From assembly GCF_040147005.1 (NCBI RefSeq), contig NZ_JAMSHO010000001.1, forward strand, positions 3,534,001-3,598,000: DNA of 64,000 nucleotides, in the 5' to 3' direction. Below are positions 42,641 to 52,725 of the stretch, piece after piece. The notes under the pieces were generated by a model that saw only the letters and a list, made by a program, of their open reading frames with translations, had not been told where the DNA came from and did no database searches. This DNA comes from Halomonas sp. H10-9-1. Its GTDB lineage: Bacteria > Pseudomonadota > Gammaproteobacteria > Pseudomonadales > Halomonadaceae. Made by a program: the position numbers and the translations under genes. Position 1 is the first letter of the stretch. Every line of letters begins with the position of its first letter.

Positions 42641-43840
42641 TTACTTGAGCACGACCCGGGCGTAGCGCTTCTTGCCCGCCTGGATCACATAGCTCCGGCC
42701 GGTATCCAGCATGTGGTCACGCGCCACCGCCTCGCCATCGACCTTGACCCGGCCGTTGCCGAGCATATCCTTGGCCTGGGCACTGTTCTTGGTCAGCCCG
42801 GAGCGGTTGAGCACGGCAGCGATCGGTGCCTGGGCGCCGCCCTCGCAGTCCACCTCGATCTCCGGGAGATCCTCGGGGAGCTCGCCCTCGGCCAGCTGGT
42901 TGCCGGCGGAGCGATGGGCATTGGCCGCGGCTTCCTCGCCGTGGTAGCGACCGATCAGCTCACGGGCCAGCACCATCTTGATGTCACGCGGGTTGGCGCC
43001 CGCCTCCACGTCGCGCTTGAGCGCCTCGATCTCTTCATTGGGCTTGAGGGAGAGCAGCTCGAAGTAGCGCCACATCAGGCTGTCGGGCATCGAGACCAGC
43101 TTGTTGAACATCGCCCCCGGCGCCTCGTCGACGCCCACGTAGTTGCCCAGCGACTTGGACATCTTCTGCACGCCGTCGAGCCCCTCCAGCAGCGGCATGG
43201 TGATCACCACCTGGGGCTGCATGCCGAAGTGCTTCTGGATTTCGCGCCCCATCAGCAGGTTGAACTTCTGATCGGTGCCACCCAGTTCGACATCCGCCTT
43301 CAGGGCCACGGAGTCGTAGCCCTGGACCAGCGGATAGAGGAACTCGTGAATCGAGATCGACTGCCCGCCCCTGTAGCGCTTCTCGAAGTCGTCACGCTCG
43401 AGCATGCGAGCCACCGTGCTCTGCCCGGCCAGCTCAATCATGTCGGCGGCGCTCATGGCGGTAAACCACTCGGAGTTGAAGCGTACCTCGGTCTTCTCGG
43501 GGTCGAGGATCTTGAACACCTGCTCCTTGTAGGTCTGGGCGTTGGCCCTGACCTCCTCCACGGTGAGGGGCTTGCGAGTGACATTCTTGCCGGAGGGGTC
43601 GCCGATACGGCCGGTGAAGTCGCCGATCAGGAAGACGATCTCATGCCCCAGGTCCTGGAACTGGCGCATCTTGGTCAACAGCACGCTGTGGCCCAGGTGC
43701 AGGTCGGGGGCGGTGGGGTCGAAGCCCGCCTTGATGCGCAGCTTGCGCCCGGACGCCAGCTTCTTGACCAGCTCCTCCTCCAGCAGGATCTCCTGGGTTC
43801 CCCGCTTCAGCAGCGCCAGCGCGCTCGCCACATCGCTCAT
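42641..43840 (-). CDS. tyrS: Tyrosyl-tRNA synthetase
   Basis: The 399-aa class I synthetase has HLGH (HIGH motif) at residues 48-51, [32 protein letters not shown] and KMSKS at 226-230. A C-terminal S4 RNA-binding domain follows (about 335-395). It belongs to the longer TyrRS subfamily found in Pseudomonas and relatives. The gene lies just upstream of the rRNA promoters on the same strand and diverges from anmK. Confidence 0.97.
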   Translation of the reverse strand: MSDVASALALLKRGTQEILLEEELVKKLASGRKLRIKAGFDPTAPDLHLGHSVLLTKMRQFQDLGHEIVFLIGDFTGRIGDPSGKNVTRKPLTVEEVRANAQTYKEQVFKILDPEKTEVRFNSEWFTAMSAADMIELAGQSTVARMLERDDFEKRYRGGQSISIHEFLYPLVQGYDSVALKADVELGGTDQKFNLLMGREIQKHFGMQPQVVITMPLLEGLDGVQKMSKSLGNYVGVDEAPGAMFNKLVSMPDSLMWRYFELLSLKPNEEIEALKRDVEAGANPRDIKMVLARELIGRYHGEEAAANAHRSAGNQLAEGELPEDLPEIEVDCEGGAQAPIAAVLNRSGLTKNSAQAKDMLGNGRVKVDGEAVARDHMLDTGRSYVIQAGKKRYARVVLK

Positions 43841-43956
43841 CGTCTCCTACTCCACGTATGTCAGGTTGCCCGGCCCCGGCGGGACCATCGAGTGGGTCAG
43901 GATGGTAGCATGAGTCGATGCGTCGCGCTGACGCCACTCTGCTCCGGGAGACCGCC

Positions 43957-45111
43957 ATGCCTCTTTATATCGGCCTTATGTCCGGCACCAGCCTGGACGG
44001 CATCGATGCCGCCCTGGTAGAGATCGATGACACGCCGGCCGGCGAGCATCCCCGCCTGCTTGCCAGCCACGCCGAGCCGATGCCGGCAACCCTGCGAGCG
44101 CTGCTCTGGGAGCTGTGCCACGCCCAGCGCGCCAGCTTCGCCGACCTGGCGGCGGCCGAGGAGGCCTTCTGTCGGCTCCAGGCCCAGGCCGTGGCCGCAC
44201 TGTTGGCCGCCGCTGAAACACCGCGGGAGGCAATAGCGGCAATCGGCAGCCATGGCCAGACCATCGAGCACGCTCCCTATGGACATGCAAATGGGGGCCA
44301 TGCCAGCGGGCCCGCCTACACCCTGCAGCTCGACAACCCCAGCCGGCTGGCCGAGCTCACCAGGATCGCCGTGGTGGCCGACTTCCGCCGCCGCGACCTG
44401 GCGGCCGGCGGCCAGGCCGCCCCTCTGGCGCCGGCCTTCCACCAGGCGCTGTTCCGGGCCCCCCACGAATGGCGGCTGGTGCTCAACCTCGGCGGCTTCG
44501 CCAACCTGACCCTGCTGCCGCCGCATGAGGAGCCGCTGGCGCCGCTGGGCTTCGACTCGGGACCGGCCAACGCCCTGCTGGACGCCTGGCATGCACGCCA
44601 CCGCGGCGCTGCCTTCGATGCCGACGGCGCCTGGGCCGCCTCGGGGCGAGTCGATGAGGCACTGCTGGCCCGCCTGCTGGAGGAGCCCTTCTTCCATCTG
44701 CCGCCACCGCGCAGCACCGGTCGCGAGCTCTTCCATCTCGACTGGCTGGAGAAACGGCTGAGCGGCGATGAAAGGCCCGAGGACGTGCAGGCAACCCTGG
44801 CAGAGCTGACGGCGACGAGCGTCGCCCTGGCGGTGGGGATGGCGCGGGAACGGCTCGCGGCTCCTCCCCCCGAGCGCCTGATCCCCTGCGGCGGCGGCGC
44901 CCACAATCGCGACCTGCTGGGGCGGCTGGCCCGCCGCCTGCCCGAGGCACGCCTGGCCGATGCCGCCGAATGGGGGTGGCCCGCCGACTGGCTGGAGGCA
45001 GGCGCCTTTGCCTGGCTGGCCCAGCGAAGACTGGCCGGGCTCCCGGGCAACCTGCAAAGCGTCACCGGCGCCGCCGGCCCCCGGGTGCTGGGAGGGGTCT
45101 ACGCCGCCTGA
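43957..45111 (+). CDS. anmK: Anhydro-N-acetylmuramic acid kinase
   Basis: AnmK opens and phosphorylates 1,6-anhydroMurNAc from cell-wall turnover to MurNAc-6-phosphate. The 384-aa protein begins LYIGLMSGTSLDGIDAAL (phosphate-binding loop), and has IGSHGQTIEH, VVADFRRRDLAAGGQGAP-like, LNLGGFANLT and the C-terminal PCGGGAHN motif. The start at 43957 gives the standard N-terminus. It is divergent from tyrS and converges with pilU. Confidence 0.96.
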   Translation: MPLYIGLMSGTSLDGIDAALVEIDDTPAGEHPRLLASHAEPMPATLRALLWELCHAQRASFADLAAAEEAFCRLQAQAVAALLAAAETPREAIAAIGSHGQTIEHAPYGHANGGHASGPAYTLQLDNPSRLAELTRIAVVADFRRRDLAAGGQAAPLAPAFHQALFRAPHEWRLVLNLGGFANLTLLPPHEEPLAPLGFDSGPANALLDAWHARHRGAAFDADGAWAASGRVDEALLARLLEEPFFHLPPPRSTGRELFHLDWLEKRLSGDERPEDVQATLAELTATSVALAVGMARERLAAPPPERLIPCGGGAHNRDLLGRLARRLPEARLADAAEWGWPADWLEAGAFAWLAQRRLAGLPGNLQSVTGAAGPRVLGGVYAA

Positions 45112-45132
45112 TCGCCGCCCTTCGGCAGCGGT

Positions 45133-46278
45133 TCAGAAGTCGTCGTCACGCCTCAGCGACAGCTGACTGGCGGCTTCCTTGGCCTGGCCTATCCCTTCGC
45201 TCTCTACCCCACCGCCATACTTGATCATCATGCGCAGGTCGTTGGCCGAGTCGGCATGCACCAGCGCCACCTCCTCGGAGATCTTGCCCGCCGAGAACAG
45301 GTCATAGAGGGCCTGATCGAAGGTCTGCATGCCGAGGTCCCGCGAACGGGACATGACGTTCTTGATCTCCGAGACCTCCCCCTTGCGCACCAGATCCCCG
45401 ATCAGCGGCGACTTGAGCATGATCTCGATGGCCGGGCAGCGCCCGCCATCCAGGGTGGGCAGCAGCTGCTGAGCGACGATGGCGCGCAGGTTGAGCGACA
45501 GGTCGAGCCACACCTGGGCATGCCGTTCGATGGGAAAGAAGTTGATGATACGATCCAGCGCCTGGTTGGCATTGTTGGCGTGCAGCGTGGCCAGGCAGAG
45601 GTGACCAGTCTCGGCGAAGGTCAGCGCATGCTCCATGGTCTCGCGAGTACGCACCTCGCCGATCAGGATCACGTCCGGCGCCTGGCGCAGGGTGTTCTTC
45701 AGCGCCACCTCGAAGGATTCGGTGTCGATACCCACCTCGCGCTGGTTGATGATCGCCTTCTTGTGCGGATGCACGTACTCGATGGGGTCCTCGACGCTGA
45801 TGATATGCCCCCCCAGGGTCTCGTTGCGCTGCTGGATCATCGACGCCAGGGTGGTCGACTTGCCGGTGCCGGTGCCGCCCACCACGAACACCAGGCCGCG
45901 CTTGTTGTTGGCCAGGTCGCCGAGCGTGGAGGGCAGCGACAGCTCCTCCAGATGGGGAATCTCGAAGCCGATGCGCCGGATCACCATGGCCTTCTGGTTG
46001 CGCTGCTGGAAGGCGCTGACACGAAAGCGCCCCTTGTTCTTGAGGCTAAGCGCGAAGTTGGCCTCGTGCTCGGCCTCGAAGCGCGCCATCGTCATCTCCG
46101 GAATGGTGGCGTTGACCAGTTCGTTGACCTGCTGAACGCTGAGCCCCTGCTCGCCCATGGGGATGAGCTTGCCGGCCATCTTGATGGTCGGCGGCGCCCC
46201 CACGGAGATCAACAGATCCGAGGCGTCCTTCTGCACCATGATGTCCAGCAGCTGGTTGAGCCACTCTTGAGCCGTCAT
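45133..46278 (-). CDS. pilU: Type IV pilus retraction ATPase PilU
   Basis: The 381-aa protein is a GSPII_E-type ATPase with Walker A GGTGTGKST near residue 131, the Asp box SVEDPIEYVH, Walker B VILIGEVRTRETM and the His box LCLATLHANN. Its long C-terminal tail and pairing with pilT identify PilU, which assists PilT in pilus retraction. It follows pilT by 49 bp on the same strand. Confidence 0.94.
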   Translation of the reverse strand: MTAQEWLNQLLDIMVQKDASDLLISVGAPPTIKMAGKLIPMGEQGLSVQQVNELVNATIPEMTMARFEAEHEANFALSLKNKGRFRVSAFQQRNQKAMVIRRIGFEIPHLEELSLPSTLGDLANNKRGLVFVVGGTGTGKSTTLASMIQQRNETLGGHIISVEDPIEYVHPHKKAIINQREVGIDTESFEVALKNTLRQAPDVILIGEVRTRETMEHALTFAETGHLCLATLHANNANQALDRIINFFPIERHAQVWLDLSLNLRAIVAQQLLPTLDGGRCPAIEIMLKSPLIGDLVRKGEVSEIKNVMSRSRDLGMQTFDQALYDLFSAGKISEEVALVHADSANDLRMMIKYGGGVESEGIGQAKEAASQLSLRRDDDF

Positions 46279-46327
46279 GTCCCTGCTCCCTCTGTCTGTA
46301 GTGTCGTGCTGTCTCGCCCCGACTCGC

Positions 46328-47356
46328 TCAGATCATGCCCTTGGCCTTGGCCTGGGCCTCGTCACGTGCCACCACGTTGTCCGCCACCAGCTTGGCCAGG
46401 GCGGCATCGAGGGTCTGCATGCCCAGATTACCGCCGGTCTGAATGGCCGAGTAGATCTGAGCGACCTTGTCCTCGCGAATCAGGTTACGCACCGCCGCCG
46501 TGGCGACGAGGATCTCGTGGGCCGCCACCCGACCACCGCCCATGCGCTTGAGCAGGGTCTGGGAGATCACCGCCTGCAGCGACTCCGAGAGCATCGAGCG
46601 CACCATGGACTTCTCATCGCCGGGGAAGACGTCGATGATCCGATCGATGGTCTTGGCGGCGGAGGTGGTGTGCAGGGTGCCGAACACCAGGTGGCCGGTC
46701 TCGGCCGCGGTGAGCGCCAGGCGGATGGTCTCCAGGTCACGCAGCTCACCGACCAGGATGATATCCGGGTCCTCGCGTAGGGCACTGCGCAGCGCCGGGG
46801 CGAAGCCATGGGTATCGCGGTGTACCTCGCGCTGGTTGACCAGGCAGCGCTTGCTGCGGTGAACGAACTCCACCGGATCCTCGATGGTCAGGATATGCTC
46901 GTAGCGGTTGTCGTTGATGTAATCGATCATCGCCGCCAGGGTAGTGCTCTTGCCCGAGCCGGTAGGGCCGGTGACCAGCACCAGCCCACGTGGCAGCATG
47001 GAAAGTTGGCGGAATGTCTGCCCCATCCCCAGGTCCTCGAGAGTCAGCACCTCCGTGGGGATGGTCCGGAACACCGCCCCCGCGCCACGGGCCTGGTTGA
47101 AGACGTTGACACGGAAGCGCGAGATACCCGGCACCTCGAAGGAGAAGTCGGTCTCGAAGAACTCCTCGTAGTCGCGGCGCTGACGATCCGCCATGATGTC
47201 GTAGATCAGCTTACGGACCTCGCGATCCTCCATGGCCGGCACATTGAGCCGACGGATATCGCCATCCACGCGGATCATTGGCGGCAGGCCCGCCGAGAGA
47301 TGGAGATCCGAGGCCTTCTGCTTTGCCGAGAACGCCAGCAGTTCGGTAATATCCAT
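46328..47356 (-). CDS. pilT: Type IV pilus retraction ATPase PilT
   Basis: PilT is the hexameric motor that depolymerises type IV pili for twitching and DNA uptake. The 342-aa protein starts MDITELLAFSAKQKASDLHLS, the classic PilT N-terminus. It has Walker A GPTGSGKST, TIEDPVEFVH, the AGLRE-type segment LREDPDIILVGELRD and LVFGTLHTTSA. Length is close to P. aeruginosa PilT (344). It is divergent from yggS by 61 bp. Confidence 0.96.
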   Translation of the reverse strand: MDITELLAFSAKQKASDLHLSAGLPPMIRVDGDIRRLNVPAMEDREVRKLIYDIMADRQRRDYEEFFETDFSFEVPGISRFRVNVFNQARGAGAVFRTIPTEVLTLEDLGMGQTFRQLSMLPRGLVLVTGPTGSGKSTTLAAMIDYINDNRYEHILTIEDPVEFVHRSKRCLVNQREVHRDTHGFAPALRSALREDPDIILVGELRDLETIRLALTAAETGHLVFGTLHTTSAAKTIDRIIDVFPGDEKSMVRSMLSESLQAVISQTLLKRMGGGRVAAHEILVATAAVRNLIREDKVAQIYSAIQTGGNLGMQTLDAALAKLVADNVVARDEAQAKAKGMI

Positions 47357-47417
47357 GCGTTTTCCCTGCTCCCGATGTGGTGCGTCTTGTGAGGTCCAGT
47401 ATGACAGAGCTTGAGAC

Positions 47418-48125
47418 ATGACGGAGCCGGTGATCTCCGAATCCCTTGCCGCTGCCCGACAGCGCCTGGCCGATGCCCTGCAACAGGCTGGCCGCCCGGC
47501 GGCCGATGCGCGCCTGCTGGCGGTGAGCAAGACCAAGCCCGCAGCGATGATCCGCGAGGCATGGCACCTGGGCCAGCGTGACTTCGGCGAGAACTACGTC
47601 CAGGAGGCGCTGGACAAGCAAGCGGCACTGGCCGATCTCGAGGGTATCGTGTGGCATTTCATCGGCCCGCTGCAATCCAACAAGACCCGTGACGCCGCCG
47701 AGCACTTCGCCTGGGTACACAGCGTAGACCGCGTGAAGATTGCCCAGCGCCTCAACGATCAACGCCCCGAGGCGCTGCCCCCCCTGGAGGTCTGCCTGCA
47801 GGTCAATATCAGCGGGGAGGCATCGAAGTCGGGAGCGAGCCTCGACAGGCTGCCGGCCCTGGCCGCGGCGGTACTGGAGATGCCGCGCCTGCGCTTGCGT
47901 GGACTGATGGCGATCCCCGCCCCGGCCGAGGGGCTGGACGCCCAGCGCGCGCCTCTCGCCCGGCTGCGCCAGGCCCTCGAGGGGCTTCGCGAGCGCTTCC
48001 CCGAAGCGCCGCTGGACACCCTCTCCATGGGCATGAGCGACGACCTGGAGGCCGCCGTGCTGGAGGGTGCCACCCTGGTACGCCTGGGCACCGCCATCTT
48101 CGGGGCAAGACAGCGACACGCGTGA
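47418..48125 (+). CDS. yggS: PLP homeostasis protein (YggS/PROSC family)
   Basis: The 235-aa protein is a single-domain fold-type III PLP-binding protein. Features are the PLP-Lys in LAVSKTKP (Lys38), GENYVQEAL, WHFIGPLQSNK, VNISGEASKSG and LSMGMSDDLEAAV. It has no known enzyme activity and buffers PLP and influences amino-acid pools. It precedes proC, the commonest neighbour of this family. Confidence 0.95.
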   Translation: MTEPVISESLAAARQRLADALQQAGRPAADARLLAVSKTKPAAMIREAWHLGQRDFGENYVQEALDKQAALADLEGIVWHFIGPLQSNKTRDAAEHFAWVHSVDRVKIAQRLNDQRPEALPPLEVCLQVNISGEASKSGASLDRLPALAAAVLEMPRLRLRGLMAIPAPAEGLDAQRAPLARLRQALEGLRERFPEAPLDTLSMGMSDDLEAAVLEGATLVRLGTAIFGARQRHA

Positions 48126-48134
48126 CCCAACACC

Positions 48135-48160
48135 GCGGCCGCCAGCGGCGGCCGCCTTTT
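48135..48160 (+). terminator. Hairpin between yggS and proC
   Basis: A perfect 9-bp stem (gcggccgcc / ggcggccgc) with an AGC loop, followed by cctttt. It looks like an intrinsic terminator with a short T-run; partial read-through into proC is likely, since proC starts 23 bp downstream. Confidence 0.6.
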
Positions 48161-48182
48161 GCGAGTGACACAGGACATCCCC

Positions 48183-49007
48183 ATGGCAAACCGAGTCACC
48201 TTCATCGGCGCCGGCAACATGGCCGGCGCCATCATCGGCGGCATGATCGACAGCGGTTTCGCCGCCGATGCCATCACCGCCACCTCCCCCGATGACGGCA
48301 TGCTGGCCCCGCTGCGCGAGCGGCTGGGCATCCATACCAGCACCGACAATGCGGCGGCGGTGGCCGACGCCGACGTGGTGGTACTGGCGGTCAAGCCGCA
48401 GATCATGCACCAGGTGTGCGAGGACATGCGCGACGCCGTGCAGGCGCACCGGCCGCTGATCGTCTCGGTGGCCGCCGGCCTGTCCGCCGAGACCCTCGAG
48501 CGCTGGCTGGGCGGCGAGCTGGCGCTGGTGCGCTGCATGCCCAACACCCCCGCCCTGGTCGGCGCCGGGGCCGCCGGCCTCCATGCCAATACCCGGGTCA
48601 GCGAGGCGCAGCGCCGCCTGGCCAGCGAGCTGATGGAGGCCGTGGGACTGGTCGAGTGGGTCGACGACGAGGCCCTGCTCGATGCGGTCACCGCCGTCTC
48701 CGGCAGCGCCCCGGCCTATTTCTTCCTGATGCTCGAGGCCATGGAGGAGGCCGGCGCCAGCCTGGGGCTACCCGCCGATACCGCGCGTCGCCTGGCCATG
48801 CAGACCGCCTTCGGGGCGGCGAAGATGGCCATGGCCAGCGACAAGCCGCCGGCAGAACTCAAGCGCAACGTGATGTCGCCCGGCGGCACCACCGAACGCG
48901 CCATCGCGCATCTCGAGCAGGCCGGACTGCGCACCACCCTGGCCGAGGCCATGGAGGCTTGTGCGGCGCGTGCTCGTGAGATGGCCGACGAACTGGGCAA
49001 GAACTGA
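48183..49007 (+). CDS. proC: Pyrroline-5-carboxylate reductase
   Basis: ProC makes the last step of proline synthesis, reducing pyrroline-5-carboxylate with NAD(P)H. The 274-aa protein has the nucleotide loop FIGAGNMAGAIIGG at residues 6-19, LAVKPQ, the MPNTPALVGAGA segment and the C-terminal signature VSGSAPAYFFLMLEAM...NVMSPGGTTERAI. The start at 48183 was chosen because MANRVTFIGAGN is the family N-terminus. Confidence 0.97.
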   Translation: MANRVTFIGAGNMAGAIIGGMIDSGFAADAITATSPDDGMLAPLRERLGIHTSTDNAAAVADADVVVLAVKPQIMHQVCEDMRDAVQAHRPLIVSVAAGLSAETLERWLGGELALVRCMPNTPALVGAGAAGLHANTRVSEAQRRLASELMEAVGLVEWVDDEALLDAVTAVSGSAPAYFFLMLEAMEEAGASLGLPADTARRLAMQTAFGAAKMAMASDKPPAELKRNVMSPGGTTERAIAHLEQAGLRTTLAEAMEACAARAREMADELGKN

Positions 49008-49062
49008 GCGATAGCGCACCCACGCGCCTCGCAACTTCACGCGAATTCTGAGGAGGGCCCTT

Positions 49063-49656
49063 ATGGGCAGCCAACTGGGCAGCGCCGGCCTGATGCTGGT
49101 CAACACCCTGATCAATATCTATATCTTCCTGCTGATGCTGCGCTTCCTGCTGCAGGCATCCCGGGCCGACTACTTCAACCCCATCAGCCAGTCGGTGGTC
49201 AGGGTCACCCAGCCCGCGGTGCGCCCCTTCCAGAGCTTCCTGGGGCCGGTGATGGGCCGCTTCGACCTGGCCACCCTGGCCACCGGCCTGGTGATCAAGG
49301 CAGTCAGCATCGTACTCATCCTGCAGGTCGCCGGTTTCGGCATGCCCTCCATCACGGGCGTCGCCATCGCTGCCGTGGCGGCGCTGGCCAACGCCATTCT
49401 CAAGATCTACTTCTTCGCCCTGATCGTGATGATCATCCTCAGTTGGGTGGCCCCCAACGCCAGCCACCCGGGGGCGCTGCTGGTCATGCAGCTGCTGGAG
49501 CCGATCATGGCTCCGGTGCGCAAGGTGATCCCGCCGCTGGGCATGATCGACCTGTCGCCGATCTTCGTCTTCATCGCCATCAGCCTGATCGATGGTATCG
49601 TGGTGGCCTCGCTGACCCGCGCCGCCGGGGTCGCCGGGGCCCTGGTCGGGCTCTGA
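49063..49656 (+). CDS. yggT: YggT-family membrane protein
   Basis: The 197-aa protein contains two YggT repeats. Each has a hydrophobic helix followed by an amphipathic segment ending in P-x-R ([16 protein letters not shown] and [16 protein letters not shown]). Four transmembrane helices are expected in the inner membrane. Function is not settled; members are linked to osmotic tolerance and cell division. It follows proC by 55 bp, as in many gammaproteobacteria. Confidence 0.93.
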   Translation: MGSQLGSAGLMLVNTLINIYIFLLMLRFLLQASRADYFNPISQSVVRVTQPAVRPFQSFLGPVMGRFDLATLATGLVIKAVSIVLILQVAGFGMPSITGVAIAAVAALANAILKIYFFALIVMIILSWVAPNASHPGALLVMQLLEPIMAPVRKVIPPLGMIDLSPIFVFIAISLIDGIVVASLTRAAGVAGALVGL

Positions 49657-49702
49657 TGGCAGTGGCGAATCACCCCCGCAACGACTGGACACGGAAGGAC
49701 TG

Positions 49703-50860
49703 ATGCCCAAGATCGCACGCGACTCGGTTGGCCTGGTGACGCCCCAGACGGCGCACTTCGACGACCCCCTGGACCTGGCCTGCGGCATGACGCTGCCGGC
49801 CTACGACCTCGTCTACGAGACCTACGGCACCCTCAACACCCAGCGCTCCAACGCCGTGCTGATCTGCCATGCGCTCTCCGGGCACCACCACGCCGCCGGC
49901 TATCACACCGCCGAGGAGCACAAGCCGGGCTGGTGGGATGCCCATATCGGCCCGGGCAAGTCCATCGACACCGAGCGCTTCTTCGTGGTCTCGCTCAACA
50001 ACCTCGGCGGCTGCCACGGCAGCACCGGCCCGGCCAGCGTCAACCCGGAGACCGGGCGCCAGTGGGGCCCCGAGTTCCCGATGATGACCGTGGTCGACTG
50101 GGTCCACAGCCAGGCGCGCCTGGCCGACCGCCTGGGAATAGAGCGCTTCGCCGCGGTGATCGGCGGCAGCCTGGGCGGCATGCAGGCCCTGCAATGGACC
50201 CTGAGCTACCCGGAGCGAGTCGCCAGCGCCGCGGTCATCGCCGCCACCCCCAAGCTCTCGGCCCAGAACATTGCCTTCAACGAGGTCGCCCGCCAGGCGA
50301 TCCGCTCCGACTCCGAGTTCCATGACGGCTGGTACGCCGAGCACGACGCCATCCCCCGGCGCGGCCTCAAGCTGGCGCGTATGGTGGGGCATATCACCTA
50401 CCTCTCCGAAGACGCCATGGGCCACAAGTTCGGCCGCGACCTGCGCAGCGACGACCTCAATTTCGGCTTCGACGTGGAGTTCCAGGTGGAGTCCTACCTG
50501 CGCTACCAGGGCGACACCTTCTCCACCTCCTTCGACGCCAACACCTACTTGCTGATGACCAAGGCGCTGGACTACTTCGACCCGGCATCCCCTCATGGCG
50601 GCGACCTGGCCCGCGCCCTGGCCCCGGCGCAGTGCCCCTTCCTGGTGGTCAGCTTCACCACCGACTGGCGCTTCCCGCCCTCGCGCTCCCGCGAGCTGGT
50701 CGACGCCCTGACCCGCGCCGGCAAGCCGGTCAGCTATGCCAACATCGACTCGAGCCACGGCCACGACGCCTTCCTGATGCCCGAGCCTCGCTACCAGGCG
50801 GTGTTTGCCGCCTTCATGTCGCGGGTCGCTCGGGACCTGGGCCTGGAGGAACGCCCATGA
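49703..50860 (+). CDS. metX: Homoserine O-acyltransferase (MetX; succinyl- or acetyl-CoA)
   Basis: The 385-aa alpha/beta-hydrolase activates homoserine for methionine synthesis. It has [32 protein letters not shown], the nucleophile elbow GGSLGG (Ser156), and the acid/base residues in the C-terminal DWRFPPSRS and SHGHDAF segments. Gammaproteobacterial MetX paired with MetW is often a succinyltransferase. I cannot settle acyl specificity by eye. It overlaps metW by 4 bases. Confidence 0.95.
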   Translation: MPKIARDSVGLVTPQTAHFDDPLDLACGMTLPAYDLVYETYGTLNTQRSNAVLICHALSGHHHAAGYHTAEEHKPGWWDAHIGPGKSIDTERFFVVSLNNLGGCHGSTGPASVNPETGRQWGPEFPMMTVVDWVHSQARLADRLGIERFAAVIGGSLGGMQALQWTLSYPERVASAAVIAATPKLSAQNIAFNEVARQAIRSDSEFHDGWYAEHDAIPRRGLKLARMVGHITYLSEDAMGHKFGRDLRSDDLNFGFDVEFQVESYLRYQGDTFSTSFDANTYLLMTKALDYFDPASPHGGDLARALAPAQCPFLVVSFTTDWRFPPSRSRELVDALTRAGKPVSYANIDSSHGHDAFLMPEPRYQAVFAAFMSRVARDLGLEERP

Positions 50861-51453
50861 ACCGCCCCGACTTCAAGCGGATCCACGAGTGGGTGCCGGC
50901 CGGCGCCCATATCCTCGACCTGGCCTGCGGCGACGGCACCCTGCTGGCCGCCCTGGCCCGCGACAAGGGGGTCACCGGCTACGGCCTGGAGATCGACTCC
51001 GCCGGCATCACCGCCTGCATCGCCCGCGGCGTCAATGTCATCGAGCAGAACCTCGACGACGGGCTGGCTAACTTCGACGACGGCGCCTACGACCTGGTGG
51101 TGATGACCCAGGCTCTGCAGGCCCTGCGCCGTCCCGACCTCGCCCTGGACGAGATGCTGCGGGTCGCCGAGGAGGCGATCATCACCTTTCCCAACTTCGC
51201 CTACTGGCGTCATCGAGTCCACCTCGGCATCCGCGGCTACATGCCGGTCTCCAAGTCGCTGCCCCACGCCTGGTACGACACCCCCAACATCCACCTGTCG
51301 ACCTTCAACGACTTTGAACAACTCTGCCGCGACAAGGGTCTGATCATCGTCGATCGGGCGGTGGGTGTCGGCGATCACGAGGGGCACTGGACCTCGCGGC
51401 TGTGGCCCAACCTGTTCGGCGAGATCGCGATCTTCCGGGTCACCCGCGGCTGA
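50857..51453 (+). CDS. metW: Methionine biosynthesis protein MetW
   Basis: The 198-aa protein has a methyltransferase-like Rossmann fold: [15 protein letters not shown] near residues 18-32, the [10 protein letters not shown] segment and [12 protein letters not shown]. In other proteobacteria MetW works with MetX and is needed for its activity. The ATGA overlap with metX implies coupled translation in fixed ratio. Confidence 0.95.
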   Translation: MNRPDFKRIHEWVPAGAHILDLACGDGTLLAALARDKGVTGYGLEIDSAGITACIARGVNVIEQNLDDGLANFDDGAYDLVVMTQALQALRRPDLALDEMLRVAEEAIITFPNFAYWRHRVHLGIRGYMPVSKSLPHAWYDTPNIHLSTFNDFEQLCRDKGLIIVDRAVGVGDHEGHWTSRLWPNLFGEIAIFRVTRG

Positions 51454-51507
51454 TTCAGAAGCGGCCGGAGATTGACGCGGTGATTGACCGTATAGAGAGG
51501 AAAGACG

Positions 51508-51960
51508 ATGAAGCGAGGCATCCTGAGCGCCCTGCTGGCGGGCGCACTGACGCTGCTGGCGGGACAGGCCACCGCCCAGCAGTTCGAGCAGGTAGGCGAC
51601 GTCCAGATCCACTACAGCGCGGTGACCACCAGCTTCCTGCCCGAGGCGGTGGCTCACGAATACCAGATCCAGCGCAGTCCGGCGCTGGCGCTACTCAATG
51701 TCAGCGTGCTCGAGGAGCGCGAGGACGGCACCACCCGCAGCATACCCGCCCGGGTCGATGGCCGGGTCGGCAGCATGGCCGAGGATGACGATGGCACGCC
51801 GCTGAGCTTCCGCACCCTGCGCATCGGCGACACTCCCTCCCAGGTGGCGGTGTTCCGCATCGACGACGAGCCGATGCGCTTCGACCTGGAGGTGTACCAC
51901 GACCGCAACGCCGAGCCGGCCCGCGTGCGCTTCATCCAGCGCTTCTATATCGACCGCTAG
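51508..51960 (+). CDS. DUF4426 domain protein, secreted
   Basis: The 150-aa protein has a Sec signal peptide (MKRGILSALLAGALTLLAGQATA, cleaved after about residue 23). A DUF4426 domain follows, starting FEQVGDVQIHYSAVTTSFLPEAVA. The mature protein should be periplasmic. It follows metW by 54 bp, its usual neighbourhood, and its function is unknown. The TAG stop is part of the CTAG at which the IS5-family element is inserted, so the stop codon is retained and the product is unchanged. Confidence 0.88.
   Translation: MKRGILSALLAGALTLLAGQATAQQFEQVGDVQIHYSAVTTSFLPEAVAHEYQIQRSPALALLNVSVLEEREDGTTRSIPARVDGRVGSMAEDDDGTPLSFRTLRIGDTPSQVAVFRIDDEPMRFDLEVYHDRNAEPARVRFIQRFYIDR
51957..51960. repeat. CTAG target-site copy, left of the IS5-family element
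   Basis: CTAG at 51957-51960, 52790-52793 and 54373-54376 brackets the two IS elements. Its TAG is the DUF4426 stop codon. Confidence 0.75.
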
Positions 51961-51973
51961 GGAGCGTTAACAA

Positions 51974-52381
51974 TTAGGCCAGCCATATGACGGCGGATAC
52001 AAGGTTGAGTAGCGACTGGTAGTTTCTCGCCAGTCGCTCATAGCGTGTTGCCAGCCGCCTGAACTGCTTGATTTTCTGGAAGAACCTTTCTACCAGATTG
52101 CGATCCTTGTAACAGTGCCAATCTATCTCGGGGCATTCCAAGCGATTCTTTCTCGGCGGAATCACCGGCTCGGCGCCCACCGCTCGAATGATGTCCCTCA
52201 AAGCGGTGGAATCATACCCCTTGTCGCCAAGCACCGCCGCTGGAGAAAAGCCCGCCAGTAACGCTGGGGCGGCTCCGTACTCAGACGCTTGGCCCGGTGT
52301 GAGGATTAGCCGTACCGGGTTGCCGAGGGCATCGACCGCCGCGTGGATCTTGGTGCTCAATCCCCCACGCGATTTCCCCAT
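51974..52381 (-). CDS. IS5-family transposase, second frame (OrfB)
   Basis: The 135-aa frame is the C-terminal catalytic half: STKIHAAVDALGNPVRLILTPGQ with the second Asp region LGDKGYDS, and the final YKDRNLVERFFQKIKQFRRLATRYE motif holding the catalytic Glu. It is in the -1 frame relative to the first part and overlaps it by 25 bp. It is probably expressed by frameshifting at 52402-52408 rather than from its own ATG. Confidence 0.9.
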   Translation of the reverse strand: MGKSRGGLSTKIHAAVDALGNPVRLILTPGQASEYGAAPALLAGFSPAAVLGDKGYDSTALRDIIRAVGAEPVIPPRKNRLECPEIDWHCYKDRNLVERFFQKIKQFRRLATRYERLARNYQSLLNLVSAVIWLA

Positions 52382-52725
52382 GGCTTCGGTGCTCTGAGCC
52401 GTTTTTTTGCCGCCCCATGCTGATGAACTTTGACGATACTGCCATCTATCATCAGCTGCTCCATGTCGGGATCATCGGCTAATGTGTCGATAACCTGCTG
52501 CCAGACCCCCTTCTTAGACCACCGGTTATAGCGCATGTAGACAGTGTGCCAGCGACCGAAGGCGTCGGGCAGATCACGCCAGGGAGCGCCTGTCCGGGCG
52601 ATCCACAGGACGGCTTCCACGAACAAGCGATTGTCCTTGGCCGTCACCCCGCGATCTGAAGCTTTGCCGGGGAGCATGTGCTCGATGCGCTCCCATTGGT
52701 CATCACGTAGCATTAGCCGAGGCAT
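52357..52725 (-). CDS. IS5-family transposase, first frame (OrfA)
   Basis: The 122-aa frame is the N-terminal half: LRDDQWERIEHMLPGK, then LWIARTGAPWRDLPDAFGRWHTVYMRYNRW. The first catalytic Asp lies in MIDGSIVKVHQHG. Just after HGAAKK the gene has a run of seven A on its strand, and a -1 shift there continues the catalytic domain in the second frame. Read without shift it ends after a short unrelated tail. Confidence 0.9.
   Translation of the reverse strand: MPRLMLRDDQWERIEHMLPGKASDRGVTAKDNRLFVEAVLWIARTGAPWRDLPDAFGRWHTVYMRYNRWSKKGVWQQVIDTLADDPDMEQLMIDGSIVKVHQHGAAKKRLRAPKPWGNRVGD
52402..52408 (-). other. Slippery A7 run for -1 frameshifting in the IS5 transposase
   Basis: Seven T on the plus strand (AAAAAAA on the coding strand) lie at the junction of the two transposase frames. 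The offset between the frames is exactly -1, as in other IS427-type elements. Confidence 0.8.
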
